Below are positions 20,116 through 28,362 of a DNA stretch of 64,000 nucleotides, piece after piece. The notes below the pieces were generated by a model, which did not search any database, was not told where the DNA came from, and saw only the letters and a list, made by a program, of their open reading frames with translations. The DNA is from Planctomycetota bacterium (lineage in GTDB: Bacteria; Planctomycetota; UBA11346): positions 869,125-933,124 of the forward strand of contig JADGDD010000001.1 in the NCBI GenBank assembly GCA_016745075.1, read 5' to 3'. Numbering within the stretch: position 1 is the first letter of the stretch; each line of letters opens with the position of its first letter. Both the position numbers and the translations under genes were made by a program.

Positions 20116-21597
20116 CTACGTAGCTATCAGCTCTTGTGGATGTCGCTCTTTTAATGCTTCTATATGTTGAGAACGGCCTGTTTCTTCTAAACGTTTGAGA
20201 TACTCTGGTAGCGCATAACGAGAGTGATAAGGTCCACCTTCTGCTAAGACTGTTCGCATAGGATCAGTAGTGAAACCAAATGGCATTGTTTTCATCATCT
20301 GATCGTGCCACGTTAAATACCGATAGGCACCTTCCTTTTTAAGTTCAGGATGCGTTTCTGCGAGATTGGTCGTTTCATACGGATCTGCCTCTAAATCAAA
20401 CAACATTTCTTCTGGCCACAGATGATAAAAATCATGATAGGTGCGGATATAGAGATACTTATCCCAGCGCACAGCACGTTGGCAACTATGAGCACATTGG
20501 CTAATCACTAATTGATCATTACCACAATCTGCACCAGAACGTAAGCTTTCTGCGTAGCTCGTGCCCGTCCATGTTTCATGTTTGTCTTGGGTAAACATAT
20601 CTGCCAGTGTTGGCAATAAGTCAATATTATAATGTAAACCATGCACTTGACGGCCACCATCAGTTAAACGAGGCCAACGAACCACCATTGGGATACGACA
20701 GTTGGCATGATCTGCGGTACCATGTTCACAATAGACACCAAGTTCACCAAAGTTTTCTCCGTGGTCGGCACTAATGATGACAATAGTGTCTTCCCACACA
20801 CCAGCTTTTTTGAGCTGATCCATTATTTGTCCAATATGGCCGTCCATATAACGAATACCGCAGTCATAACCGTCAATAACAGACCGCAAACCCTTACGAC
20901 CTCGCACTTCTCCTGGATGTCGTGGAAATTCTTCACTGAAACTATCTTCGCCATCCCACATCCAATTATCCTGAGCACTATGACCACCGGGTAAATCCCA
21001 ATGTGCTTTGAGTGTTTCTTCATCTGGCCATGCAGGCAGCGGCTCATCTGCAAATGGATTTCCGAATTCTTCTGGTACACGATATGGGGTGTGTGGGTCC
21101 CAGTAATTAATATGCAAATACCAATTATCCTGCTCTGCATGATGATCTAACCAATCCAACACCGTTGGCGTAACATGCTCCGCACTTTCCATGCCGCCCA
21201 TTCCAGTATTACGAATTTGATTAAAACCAGCATAAAATTGAAATGTTGAATGCCGCTCGGCAAATGGAGAAATAAGTGCGGTCTCAAAACCAGCACGACG
21301 CAAACAGCCCGGCAAAGAGTTTCCATTCAAACGGTTCTGAAAACCACGCGATGGACCTTCAGCTCTATGATCTGCTGCTACACCACCATGATTGATAACA
21401 CCAGAATGAATCCCCTGCATACCCGTCATCAGTGCGGAACGAGACGGTAAACAAGGCGCATCTGAACAATAATAATTTTGAAAGACACAAGCATTGCCTG
21501 CAATTTCATCAAGATTAGGCGATGTATTTCTGTGATAACCATAACAACCTAAATGGTCTGGACGTAAGGTGTCTAAATCTAGATAGAGTATGCGCAT
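20116..21597 (-). CDS. Type I sulfatase without signal peptide
   Basis: A 493-residue arylsulfatase-family enzyme. The metal-binding start is LYLDLDTLRPDHLGCYG. The formylglycine site is CLPSRSALMTG (C-x-P-S-R) near residue 49. Further marks are the IIISADHGENFGE metal site near 280 and the HYNIDLLPTLADMF segment. No signal peptide precedes the catalytic fold, so desulfation probably happens in the cytoplasm. The gene start overlaps the end of the IclR regulator gene by 19 nt, and the esterase follows after 65 nt. A formylglycine-generating or anSME enzyme is needed and is not evident in the window. Confidence 0.93.
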   Translation of the reverse strand: MRILYLDLDTLRPDHLGCYGYHRNTSPNLDEIAGNACVFQNYYCSDAPCLPSRSALMTGMQGIHSGVINHGGVAADHRAEGPSRGFQNRLNGNSLPGCLRRAGFETALISPFAERHSTFQFYAGFNQIRNTGMGGMESAEHVTPTVLDWLDHHAEQDNWYLHINYWDPHTPYRVPEEFGNPFADEPLPAWPDEETLKAHWDLPGGHSAQDNWMWDGEDSFSEEFPRHPGEVRGRKGLRSVIDGYDCGIRYMDGHIGQIMDQLKKAGVWEDTIVIISADHGENFGELGVYCEHGTADHANCRIPMVVRWPRLTDGGRQVHGLHYNIDLLPTLADMFTQDKHETWTGTSYAESLRSGADCGNDQLVISQCAHSCQRAVRWDKYLYIRTYHDFYHLWPEEMLFDLEADPYETTNLAETHPELKKEGAYRYLTWHDQMMKTMPFGFTTDPMRTVLAEGGPYHSRYALPEYLKRLEETGRSQHIEALKERHPQELIAT

Positions 21598-22328
21598 AAT
21601 ATCTCCTGTATGATTTCTAATATATCATCTTGATTGTGAGCAGGAACAGGACGCAAGCATTCTGCAAGCGCAAGTACGCCCACTGCTTGTCCATTTTCAT
21701 AAACAGCGACCGCACAACGACGTACACCATTCACATTAAAATAGTGATCACTAGCACGACCTGCTTTTCCTGCTGTACTCACATATTGCCGTGCTTTTGC
21801 TATTGGCATGGTCTGCAACTCACCGCGCGGGCCATAGCTGGTACAACCAGCAGTAACTTTTTTATTCCAAACAGACATGCCTATTTGTGCAACACAGTCC
21901 AGCTCTTCATTCCATAAACGAATAAAACCACGGCGCGCCACCACTCTCGTTTCCGTCGCCTGTGGAAACCGCTGCTCCATTAACAATAAACCGTGTTCTG
22001 ACGGCAAGTACCATTCTGCGGTTAATTCCGTCTCTTCAGCTAAACGCTCTAGTATACGAGGAATATGCTGCAAACAGCCAGTGCCACCTGCACGCACGAT
22101 CTGGACATCGCTTGCCCATGTTTTATCTGGTGCTTGATGGACATAACCTGTGGCTTCCAAGGTTTTCAGAAGTCGTAACAATGATGCTTTTGGTATATTT
22201 TCTTGAAGAGACAATTCATCAAGGCTTATACACCGATTTCTTTGCAGCCGCTCAAGCACGGCTAAACCTCTTGCCAAAGCAGGTGCAGAAAACTCGTTCT
22301 TACTAATCATATATGAAACATATTCCAT
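21579..22328 (-). CDS. IclR family transcriptional regulator
   Basis: A 249-residue regulator. A winged helix-turn-helix spans about residues 12-75 (ALARGLAVLERLQRN, then SLDELSLQENIPKASLLRLLKTLEATGYV). An IclR-type effector domain follows with the conserved C-terminal RRCAVAVYENGQAVGVLALA strand pair. It heads an operon with a sulfatase (19-nt overlap) and an esterase, so it likely controls use of a sulfated, acylated sugar polymer. The start could also be the Met six codons further in; a perfect palindrome covers both candidates and suggests autoregulation. Confidence 0.9.
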   Translation of the reverse strand: MEYVSYMISKNEFSAPALARGLAVLERLQRNRCISLDELSLQENIPKASLLRLLKTLEATGYVHQAPDKTWASDVQIVRAGGTGCLQHIPRILERLAEETELTAEWYLPSEHGLLLMEQRFPQATETRVVARRGFIRLWNEELDCVAQIGMSVWNKKVTAGCTSYGPRGELQTMPIAKARQYVSTAGKAGRASDHYFNVNGVRRCAVAVYENGQAVGVLALAECLRPVPAHNQDDILEIIQEILCAYSI

Positions 22329-22337
22329 ATATGATTA
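22304..22337. promoter_or_regulatory. Palindromic operator over the IclR start codon
   Basis: Perfect 12-base inverted repeat TAATCATATATG / CATATATGATTA (22304-22315 and 22326-22337) with a 10-base centre. It covers the start codon of the IclR-family gene and faces the divergent MocR-type gene. Placement and symmetry suit an autorepression operator. Confidence 0.6.
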
Positions 22338-22423
22338 ATGGCAAGGGAAAGATAGAAACCACGCTCTGCTAATGCTAGTAGTTTCTGCTTTCTCATCTGC
22401 ATATCGTAGATAAGAGTAGGTAC

Positions 22424-23779
22424 ATGGGCAGCCGTTCCTCACTCACATCTCAGCTTCGTGAAAGCCTGCAACGTGGATTATGGATTGCTGGCGAACGAAT
22501 GCCGTCATTACGTACCATTGCAAAACTACATCACGTGAGTGTTGCTACCGTGCACAACGTCTATACAGAACTTGTGGACGACGGCTTACTGATGGCTTTA
22601 CCGCGTAGTGGTTTTGTGGTCACTATTCCAGAACAACACACCCAAGCGACAAACAGCTCTTTGAACGCTCGCTTAGCAAGTATGCTAGAAGATGAAACAA
22701 GTGGTCATTTTATTCCACTCGCAACCTCACTGACAGACCATCGCTTATTACCAAGCAAACGTTTCGCTAAAATTGCGAGCACCATTGCAGCACAACCAGA
22801 CCCAGGTTATGGGCAACAATCTGGCAACCGCACACTTCGTCGCCAATTAGCTCGACGTTATGCCAGCACCGGCATGTCTTGCGGACCAGACGATTTTATC
22901 ATTACCGCTGGAGCAAGTGGTGCGATTCTATTAGCCTTATCAGCTGTAACTCAACCCGGAGACACAGTTCTCCTTGAACAACCCTGCTATCCTGGGTTTT
23001 TTACTCTTTTGAAACAACTACAACTTCAGCCATTACCAATACCCTTAGACGCTATACAAGGCTTTGATCTCAATAAACTTGACGAAGCTTTTTCACACAA
23101 AGGTACACGTGCTTTATTGTGTTGTCCTCATTTCCAGAACCCCACTGGCCACTTGTGGACAGAAAACGCAAGAAAAGATATTATCGAACTGTGCAGCAAA
23201 CATCATATCATCTTGCTTGAAGATGATATTTACAGCGATCTCCATCACACTCCGCAGCGCCCCACACCTCTTGCCTGCACCAGTACCGATGCGGTTATTT
23301 GCGGTACATCTAGCCGCATTCTTGGTCCAGATTACGGCGTTGGCTGGCTCTATACTGGGCCTTTGGCCACACGCATTAATTCCAACCAACACATCACTCG
23401 GCCTGGTGGTTTTATTCAACGAATGGTCGCCGCCATCCTTACCAATGGACTATACGACCAACATCTTGATCACATACGCCCAATCTACAAACAACGAGTT
23501 ACAGAACTGGTTACCTGTGCACAAACATTCTTACCAGCACAGAGCACCATACACTGTCCGCAAGGCGGCACGACTGTTTGGATAGAACTCCCTCAGCATA
23601 TAGACACAACACGCCTAGCCGCAGGAGCACATAATGCTGGCATCAATATTGCTCCTGGATCACTTTTTTATCAAAACGAAACACCATCACATGCGCTACG
23701 TCTGAATGCAGCTTTCTGGGATGCGTCACATGTTAAAGCTATAGAAACACTCGGACGTTTAATAAACAGAATGCACTAA
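22424..23779 (+). CDS. MocR/GntR-type regulator with aminotransferase-like domain lacking the PLP lysine
   Basis: A 451-residue fusion of a GntR winged helix (about residues 5-70; GERMPSLRTIAKLHHVSVATVHNVYTEL) and a fold-type I aminotransferase domain (about 95-450). The aminotransferase part keeps the ITAGASGAILLAL helix, the CPHFQNPTGH loop and the LEDDIYSDL aspartate strand. At the cofactor lysine position the protein reads GTSSRILGPDYGVGW, with Arg298 where MocR proteins have Lys. It therefore should not form the usual internal aldimine. It may bind PLP non-covalently or sense something else. A PNPOx-like gene follows 80 nt downstream on the same strand, a typical MocR neighbourhood. Confidence 0.88.
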   Translation: MGSRSSLTSQLRESLQRGLWIAGERMPSLRTIAKLHHVSVATVHNVYTELVDDGLLMALPRSGFVVTIPEQHTQATNSSLNARLASMLEDETSGHFIPLATSLTDHRLLPSKRFAKIASTIAAQPDPGYGQQSGNRTLRRQLARRYASTGMSCGPDDFIITAGASGAILLALSAVTQPGDTVLLEQPCYPGFFTLLKQLQLQPLPIPLDAIQGFDLNKLDEAFSHKGTRALLCCPHFQNPTGHLWTENARKDIIELCSKHHIILLEDDIYSDLHHTPQRPTPLACTSTDAVICGTSSRILGPDYGVGWLYTGPLATRINSNQHITRPGGFIQRMVAAILTNGLYDQHLDHIRPIYKQRVTELVTCAQTFLPAQSTIHCPQGGTTVWIELPQHIDTTRLAAGAHNAGINIAPGSLFYQNETPSHALRLNAAFWDASHVKAIETLGRLINRMH

Positions 23780-23859
23780 AACAGTTTTACTCTTTTTTCT
23801 CCTTATCTGTATCATGACACGAAGCCTGAAACAGATACAATACAGACCAAGGAGCAAAC

Positions 23860-24453
23860 ATGAAACCAGCATTCACCATTACCGATCCAAACGTTATCAG
23901 AGACACATTGCAAACAGCAGCATATGGCACCTTGGCTTTAAGTGGCACAACACCTTACGCCGTTCCAGTTAATCTTGTCTACCACAATGACACCATGTAT
24001 TTTCATGGGTCTGCCAAGGGGAAAAAAATGCGCATTTTAGCGGAGAACAACGCCGTTTCATGTAATGTTACTACTGACCATAACATTATTCCGTCGTATT
24101 TTAGCAGCACATCTGGCCTTGCTTGTCCCGCTACAACATTTTTTAAATCTATTACTATTGATGGTCATGCAGATATAATCGCCGAGAGAGATAAAAAAGC
24201 TGCTATATTCTCTACCATGATGACAAACCTTCAGCCAGAAGGACAGTATATTCCTTTCGATTCAGAAAAATATACAGCAGCACTTGATGCCGTTGCTGTT
24301 GTTGCCATTACAGCCCAAACCATCAGTGCAAAATTTAAATTTGGCCAAAACCTTAGCGCAGAACGATTTGATATGATTATCGAACATCTCCAAAAACGAG
24401 GAAGACCTGAAGATGTCATCACCATCAGCAATATGCAACAATTTCGAATATAA
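23860..24453 (+). CDS. Pyridoxamine 5'-phosphate oxidase-like FMN-binding protein
   Basis: A 197-residue split-barrel flavoprotein-type protein. The opening YGTLALSGTTPYAVPVNLVYHNDTMYFHGSAKGKKM region is typical of the NimA/PNPOx-like family, with the FHGSAKGKK strand for FMN phosphate binding. There is an insertion around residues 70-90 (IIPSYFSSTSGLAC) and a FKSITIDGHADII strand. It probably binds FMN or a related cofactor. Chemistry is unknown because members range from B6 salvage to nitroimidazole reduction. A ribosome site (AAGGAG) precedes the ATG. It lies just downstream of the MocR-type regulator, its likely controller, and converges with the ROK gene. Confidence 0.85.
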   Translation: MKPAFTITDPNVIRDTLQTAAYGTLALSGTTPYAVPVNLVYHNDTMYFHGSAKGKKMRILAENNAVSCNVTTDHNIIPSYFSSTSGLACPATTFFKSITIDGHADIIAERDKKAAIFSTMMTNLQPEGQYIPFDSEKYTAALDAVAVVAITAQTISAKFKFGQNLSAERFDMIIEHLQKRGRPEDVITISNMQQFRI

Positions 24454-24465
24454 GCCCAAAACAGA

Positions 24466-25578
24466 TCAAAATAGGACTGGCGATAGTCCAAGCATTCCCG
24501 CTCCAGTTATAATTGCTCGGTCTCCTAATACTGACTCATGAATAGGTGGGTGTGTACCATGCATATCATACATGTGTTGCTTGTAGGCTAAACGAATAAC
24601 ATCTAGGTACTCTGTTCCCATCTTCAAAACACTCCCATTCACGATGATTTTTTCTGGATCAAATAATCCAACCAAGTGAGCGATTATTTGACCAAGATAT
24701 GCACCAGCTTCCCAAAGCATTTTCTTTACCACTGCATTATTGTTTACTACAGCGGCATAGATGTCATCGACCGTCTGTATGCTGGGATCATTGATACGCT
24801 GAATAAGTGAGTGATTCCCGACAATGGCCTCAATGCACCCTTTTCTTCCACAATAACACTGTGGCCCTGCTGGGTTCACTGCTATATGTAAATCATTCGC
24901 ACAGCCATTTGCTCCGCGATAAAGTTTATTATCTGCAACAACTGCCAAACCAACACCAGCATCCACACCAATACAAAAAAAGTGAGCCGTATCTTGCCCT
25001 AAGCCAAGATATTGCTCTGCCAAAGCCGCCGCTCTCATATTATTTTCTATTATGACAGGCAGACCAACCGCATCCTCTAAAAATTCAGCAAGATGAATAT
25101 CATTCCATTGTGCGTACTGAGCTGAAGAAACAATTACTCCATTTTCCGAATCAATGATGCCAGGTAGAGCCACACCAATCCCGATGATCGACTTTTTACA
25201 AGACGAAATAAAGTGCCGTGTGTGCTTTTTAAGCTCACGATACAAAACAGCAAGATCGTTCCAGTCTCCAATTGAAACGTGGCTCGTTGTAACAATAGTG
25301 CCTACAAAATCTACGAGTGCGAATGTAATAGAAGCAGGCTGTACCTGAATACCAACACCATAATAACCATCCGGATTTAAGGCCCATACATTTGTCTTAC
25401 GCCCCCCTTGCTTTCCAGCAGCAAGCTCACGAATTAAGACGATGAATTGCTCTTTGTGTAATGCAGAAAACAATCTTGAAACGGTAGATTTTTCAAGCCC
25501 CAAGGAAGTAACAATGTCTCCTTGTTTCACTTCCTTGTTCTTGAATAAAAGTTGGAAAACCTGTTTCCTTGTCGTCAT
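24466..25578 (-). CDS. ROK family transcriptional regulator
   Basis: A 370-residue protein with an N-terminal winged helix (about 1-60; QGDIVTSLGLEKSTVSRLFSAL) and a ROK sugar-kinase-like domain. Visible features are GVGIQVQPASITFALVDFVG (phosphate-1-like strand), GIGVALPGIID, the ENNMRAAALAEQYLG active-site segment and the zinc motif CYCGRKGCIEA near residue 240. The combination is that of NagC/XylR-type sugar-responsive repressors. It starts 6 nt after the glycosyltransferase-like gene and should share its transcript. The inducer is not predictable. Palindromes upstream of the pair are candidate operators. Confidence 0.9.
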   Translation of the reverse strand: MTTRKQVFQLLFKNKEVKQGDIVTSLGLEKSTVSRLFSALHKEQFIVLIRELAAGKQGGRKTNVWALNPDGYYGVGIQVQPASITFALVDFVGTIVTTSHVSIGDWNDLAVLYRELKKHTRHFISSCKKSIIGIGVALPGIIDSENGVIVSSAQYAQWNDIHLAEFLEDAVGLPVIIENNMRAAALAEQYLGLGQDTAHFFCIGVDAGVGLAVVADNKLYRGANGCANDLHIAVNPAGPQCYCGRKGCIEAIVGNHSLIQRINDPSIQTVDDIYAAVVNNNAVVKKMLWEAGAYLGQIIAHLVGLFDPEKIIVNGSVLKMGTEYLDVIRLAYKQHMYDMHGTHPPIHESVLGDRAIITGAGMLGLSPVLF

Positions 25579-25584
25579 CTGTGA

Positions 25585-26619
25585 TCACACAAAAAGAGGC
25601 TGTTGTGATAAGGGCTGCCATACATCTTCCGCTCCAAATTCGCGGTACAGTATTTTTTTAATACCATTCAGCTCATCTCTGCCGTATGGTTGCATTGTAT
25701 GCATAAGCAAACGATGTGCATGATTCGTGAACCACTGCTCAACAAAGGAGAAAGGAATAGAAAGGCGCTTACATGGCCAAATTATTTTATCTGCAATAAA
25801 CTGTTCTCTACCAATAGAACCAAAGGTCGTCATGGGTTGCTCATTGAAAGTAGACCGATTGACACAGCCAATTAAACCGCCATTTTCAAGAGCTTCAACA
25901 CTCATAACGGCTTCCATTGCGTGTCTGTAATAACAGTCTTCAGATACTCCAGCACGAAAATGCTCTCCAAGCAAGATTTTTTCAGCAAGTTTTTTGGTGA
26001 AGAGCTTATAACCCGAATGAAAGTCAGGGTACTCCTCTAATGCATTACAATACTCCCAATGAAGAGGTTTTCCCTGTATAACAGCGTGGTAATTTAATGC
26101 ATCTAATAAGATACGGTCAGCAAGCTCCTCCAATTCACCACGCAGGAACCCCATTGGCCTATGTTTTGAAATTCGTCGGCCAATAACAAGGTTTTCTTTA
26201 TTCCCTGTTTGTTCTGCCATATGCCGAGAACAACGAATGAAATTCAACAATTCATTCCCAAAATGATCACCATCCGAATCTACTACAGCAAGATATTCAA
26301 GGTCACAATTCTGCAATAAATGCGCTGCTCCGTGAACAATGCCCTGAAACTTCCCTCTATTCACCTTACCAACACAATACGAAACACCTGTTGCCACAGC
26401 AATACGCTGAACAATATCTAGGCCATTCTCTTCACCATCAAGACTGAGAACAATATGTGTTGGTGATGAAATTTCCCGTAATAAAAGAGACAGATTGTCC
26501 ATCACCAAATGTTCTGATAAACTTGAATCTACAGCAGGAGGAAAGTAGACAGGAATAACAACACCCGTTCTTTCAGCCAACATTTTTATACTCTCAGTGA
26601 GTGCATTTTTTATGAACAT
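25585..26619 (-). CDS. Glycosyltransferase family 2-like protein
   Basis: A 344-residue protein without signal or membrane segments. The GT-A fold is indicated by TGVVIPVYFPPAV near the N-terminus, HIVLSLDGEENG, and the metal-binding VVDSDGDHFG near residue 115. A long central part (FLRGELEELADRILL, EYCNALEEYPDFHSGYKLFTKK) resembles enzymes that move sugar from a nucleotide donor to a soluble acceptor. The AGVSEDCYYRHAMEA segment near 225 may hold the catalytic base. It forms an operon with the ROK regulator. Donor and acceptor are unknown. Confidence 0.7.
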   Translation of the reverse strand: MFIKNALTESIKMLAERTGVVIPVYFPPAVDSSLSEHLVMDNLSLLLREISSPTHIVLSLDGEENGLDIVQRIAVATGVSYCVGKVNRGKFQGIVHGAAHLLQNCDLEYLAVVDSDGDHFGNELLNFIRCSRHMAEQTGNKENLVIGRRISKHRPMGFLRGELEELADRILLDALNYHAVIQGKPLHWEYCNALEEYPDFHSGYKLFTKKLAEKILLGEHFRAGVSEDCYYRHAMEAVMSVEALENGGLIGCVNRSTFNEQPMTTFGSIGREQFIADKIIWPCKRLSIPFSFVEQWFTNHAHRLLMHTMQPYGRDELNGIKKILYREFGAEDVWQPLSQQPLFV

Positions 26620-26654
26620 TTTTCAAACCCTCTCTTTCTGACATCTTCTTCTGA

Positions 26655-26680
26655 ACGCTTCTCTTCACAAAGAGAAGCGT
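26655..26680. promoter_or_regulatory. Perfect hairpin/palindrome upstream of the glycosyltransferase gene
   Basis: Inverted repeat ACGCTTCTCTT / AAGAGAAGCGT, 11 perfect base pairs with a 4-nt centre, 36 bases before the start codon. It may be an operator for the co-encoded ROK repressor or a 5' leader hairpin. Confidence 0.5.
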
Positions 26681-26710
26681 ATAAATCAGGACGTCGAGTT
26701 ATCATCCACC

Positions 26711-26724
26711 GTCTACCGGTAGAC
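26711..26724. promoter_or_regulatory. 14-base perfect palindrome
   Basis: GTCTACCGGTAGAC is fully self-complementary and lies 92 bases upstream of the glycosyltransferase start. It is a candidate binding site for a dimeric regulator. Confidence 0.35.
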
Positions 26725-26898
26725 CCATGTCAAAGCGAAAAGTTTAGGTCAGCAGTAACACGATCTTTTTCTGCCGCCTGTACTCAACACTAAGTCGCTG
26801 GCTCAAAGCCCCCCATCGGTTAGTTGCGAACAGCAACCAACCTTGAATGTAGAAGAAACAACAAAAACGTCAAGATACATTACTCGTAAAACAACCAA

Positions 26899-26923
26899 CT
26901 CATCTTCTGATCTCAGATATGAG
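26899..26923. promoter_or_regulatory. Imperfect inverted repeat
   Basis: CTCAT...TCTGA and TCAGA...ATGAG form a near-symmetric element of about 25 bases in the same regulatory gap. Function is unknown. Confidence 0.25.
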
Positions 26924-27120
26924 AAATAATGGTGATACCACCATCAGCATGGATCAAGCAAGATGTATGTAACACTTAAAGATCTTATAAGAACCACAGG
27001 AAAACCCATTTCCTTTCTATTTGTGACTCTGGTTCTAAGCAAACAAGTATAGATGACAGTACATTCGAAATGTTATGGCATTCACACGTTTCTTATGATA
27101 AAAAGAATCGATTCATTGAA

Positions 27121-28203
27121 TTAGCCCTCATCTTCATTATTTTCAGCAATACCATCATCAGCAACATCTTCTTCGTTATTTTTAATAGCACGAAGACGGG
27201 TCATTATTTCATCTCCATATGGAGTAAGTGTCCAATAGGTCTCAGTATCTTTTACGCTACGGTTTTTAACACTCTTTATTATTAAGCCTAACGCACGCAA
27301 TTGAACCATTATCGTCTGATAATCATCTACTTTAATAGAAAAATGTCCAACCTCTGACTCTCTTAAACGATCATCTTCTTTCAAGCCACTGATTGCCATT
27401 TCTCCAATCCACTCACTTAAAAGAGATACTATTTGATGACTCGGGCTTTCATTGATCATCGACGGGGCAATATAGGAAAACATATCATTCCAAGACAGGT
27501 TCAGGCTCGCTGTCCAATTACTCCATTGATATGAAGAACCAACTGTAGATTTAAATGCGTAACGAACAGTATGCCTTTTCTCTCCTTGAGAAAGTCCTTC
27601 CGTTCCTTGTGGCGCTGAAGTCCTCACTAACAAGAGCTCATTTTTTAGCTGATCGACTTGCTTGCGAAGGCTGAGCAACTCCATCGTTGCCTCTCTATCC
27701 GCTAATTCATTCGCCCGCACCCAGCCAACAGCCGGCTCTCGTTTAATAAGTTGAATCAAACTACGACTAACAACAGACCCCAGCTCTAACGCTGATTCCC
27801 AATACTTACAATGCTTCTCCCCTATCTTTTCTCTGAATTCAGTAAGCAGCTTACGGCCATCATCAGTATTCTCACTTTTATCAGATTCTATCTTTCCTGG
27901 ACTTTTATGCAAAAATGCCACAGTCGGCTTTCCGATAGAACAAGCATAGTTATATTCCATTTCTGTATAACTGACACCATCGGGGCCAATTGAACCATAT
28001 CGGCCTCCTAAAATTAACAGATAGTAGTCGCAATCATCTATAACTCTTTTAATGAGTTCCCATTGTGTTTCATTTGCAGCGGGGAAAAGTTCCATACCTG
28101 AAGGAATACAATCTAATTCCAATAAAGCATGCATGACTTCTTGGCGCTCATCTTGTAAGTCCCGAAATGTACTGCTCACAAAAACCTGATACCGTTTTTC
28201 CAT
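27121..28203 (-). CDS. DUF4062 domain protein (TIR-like sensor, possible defence protein)
   Basis: A 360-residue protein. Residues 5-105 are a clear DUF4062 domain: QVFVSSTFRDLQDERQEV, the GMELFPAANETQWELIKRVI helix, DYYLLILGGRYGS and YTEMEYNYA. This Rossmann-like fold is related to TIR/SLOG domains and often occurs in multi-domain signalling or defence proteins. A helical linker with probable coiled coil (about 165-195) and a C-terminal region with a possible winged helix (KVDDYQTIMVQLRALGLI, YWTLTPYGDEIM) follow. The tail is very acidic. GAGG precedes the ATG. It lies 159 nt after the polyketide operon on the same strand but is probably separate. Function is unknown. Confidence 0.85.
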   Translation of the reverse strand: MEKRYQVFVSSTFRDLQDERQEVMHALLELDCIPSGMELFPAANETQWELIKRVIDDCDYYLLILGGRYGSIGPDGVSYTEMEYNYACSIGKPTVAFLHKSPGKIESDKSENTDDGRKLLTEFREKIGEKHCKYWESALELGSVVSRSLIQLIKREPAVGWVRANELADREATMELLSLRKQVDQLKNELLLVRTSAPQGTEGLSQGEKRHTVRYAFKSTVGSSYQWSNWTASLNLSWNDMFSYIAPSMINESPSHQIVSLLSEWIGEMAISGLKEDDRLRESEVGHFSIKVDDYQTIMVQLRALGLIIKSVKNRSVKDTETYWTLTPYGDEIMTRLRAIKNNEEDVADDGIAENNEDEG

Positions 28204-28362
28204 ATATCCTCAACAAAAAGGAATATATTTTATAGAAGCAAGAAGTAAAGGATATAGGAATATCACCCATTAGTTATATTTTCCACAGGACCCCTTCCTC
28301 ACAATCAAGAGAAGGTCTCGTCACAAAACATGATCATAGCGCTACAAAACAGAATAGTGTTG

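Larger units (their letters stand above)
26620..27120. other. 501-base intergenic region with several palindromes
   Basis: No convincing coding sequence. It separates the glycosyltransferase/ROK operon, whose start it abuts, from the 3' end of the DUF4062 gene. It carries three symmetric elements, listed separately at 26655-26680, 26711-26724 and 26899-26923, and looks like a regulatory region for the leftward operon. Confidence 0.6.

Noticed and set aside
23064..23585. Alternative plus-strand frame of 173 codons
   Set aside because: It lies inside the aminotransferase domain of the MocR-type gene in another frame.
27070..27285. Short plus-strand frame at the end of the DUF4062 gene
   Set aside because: Mostly antisense to the DUF4062 C-terminus, hydrophobic by chance, with no ribosome site.
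28204..28362. Possible terminator after the synthase operon
   Set aside because: Only a mismatched GACC-type repeat is seen, with no T-run. I could not support it.
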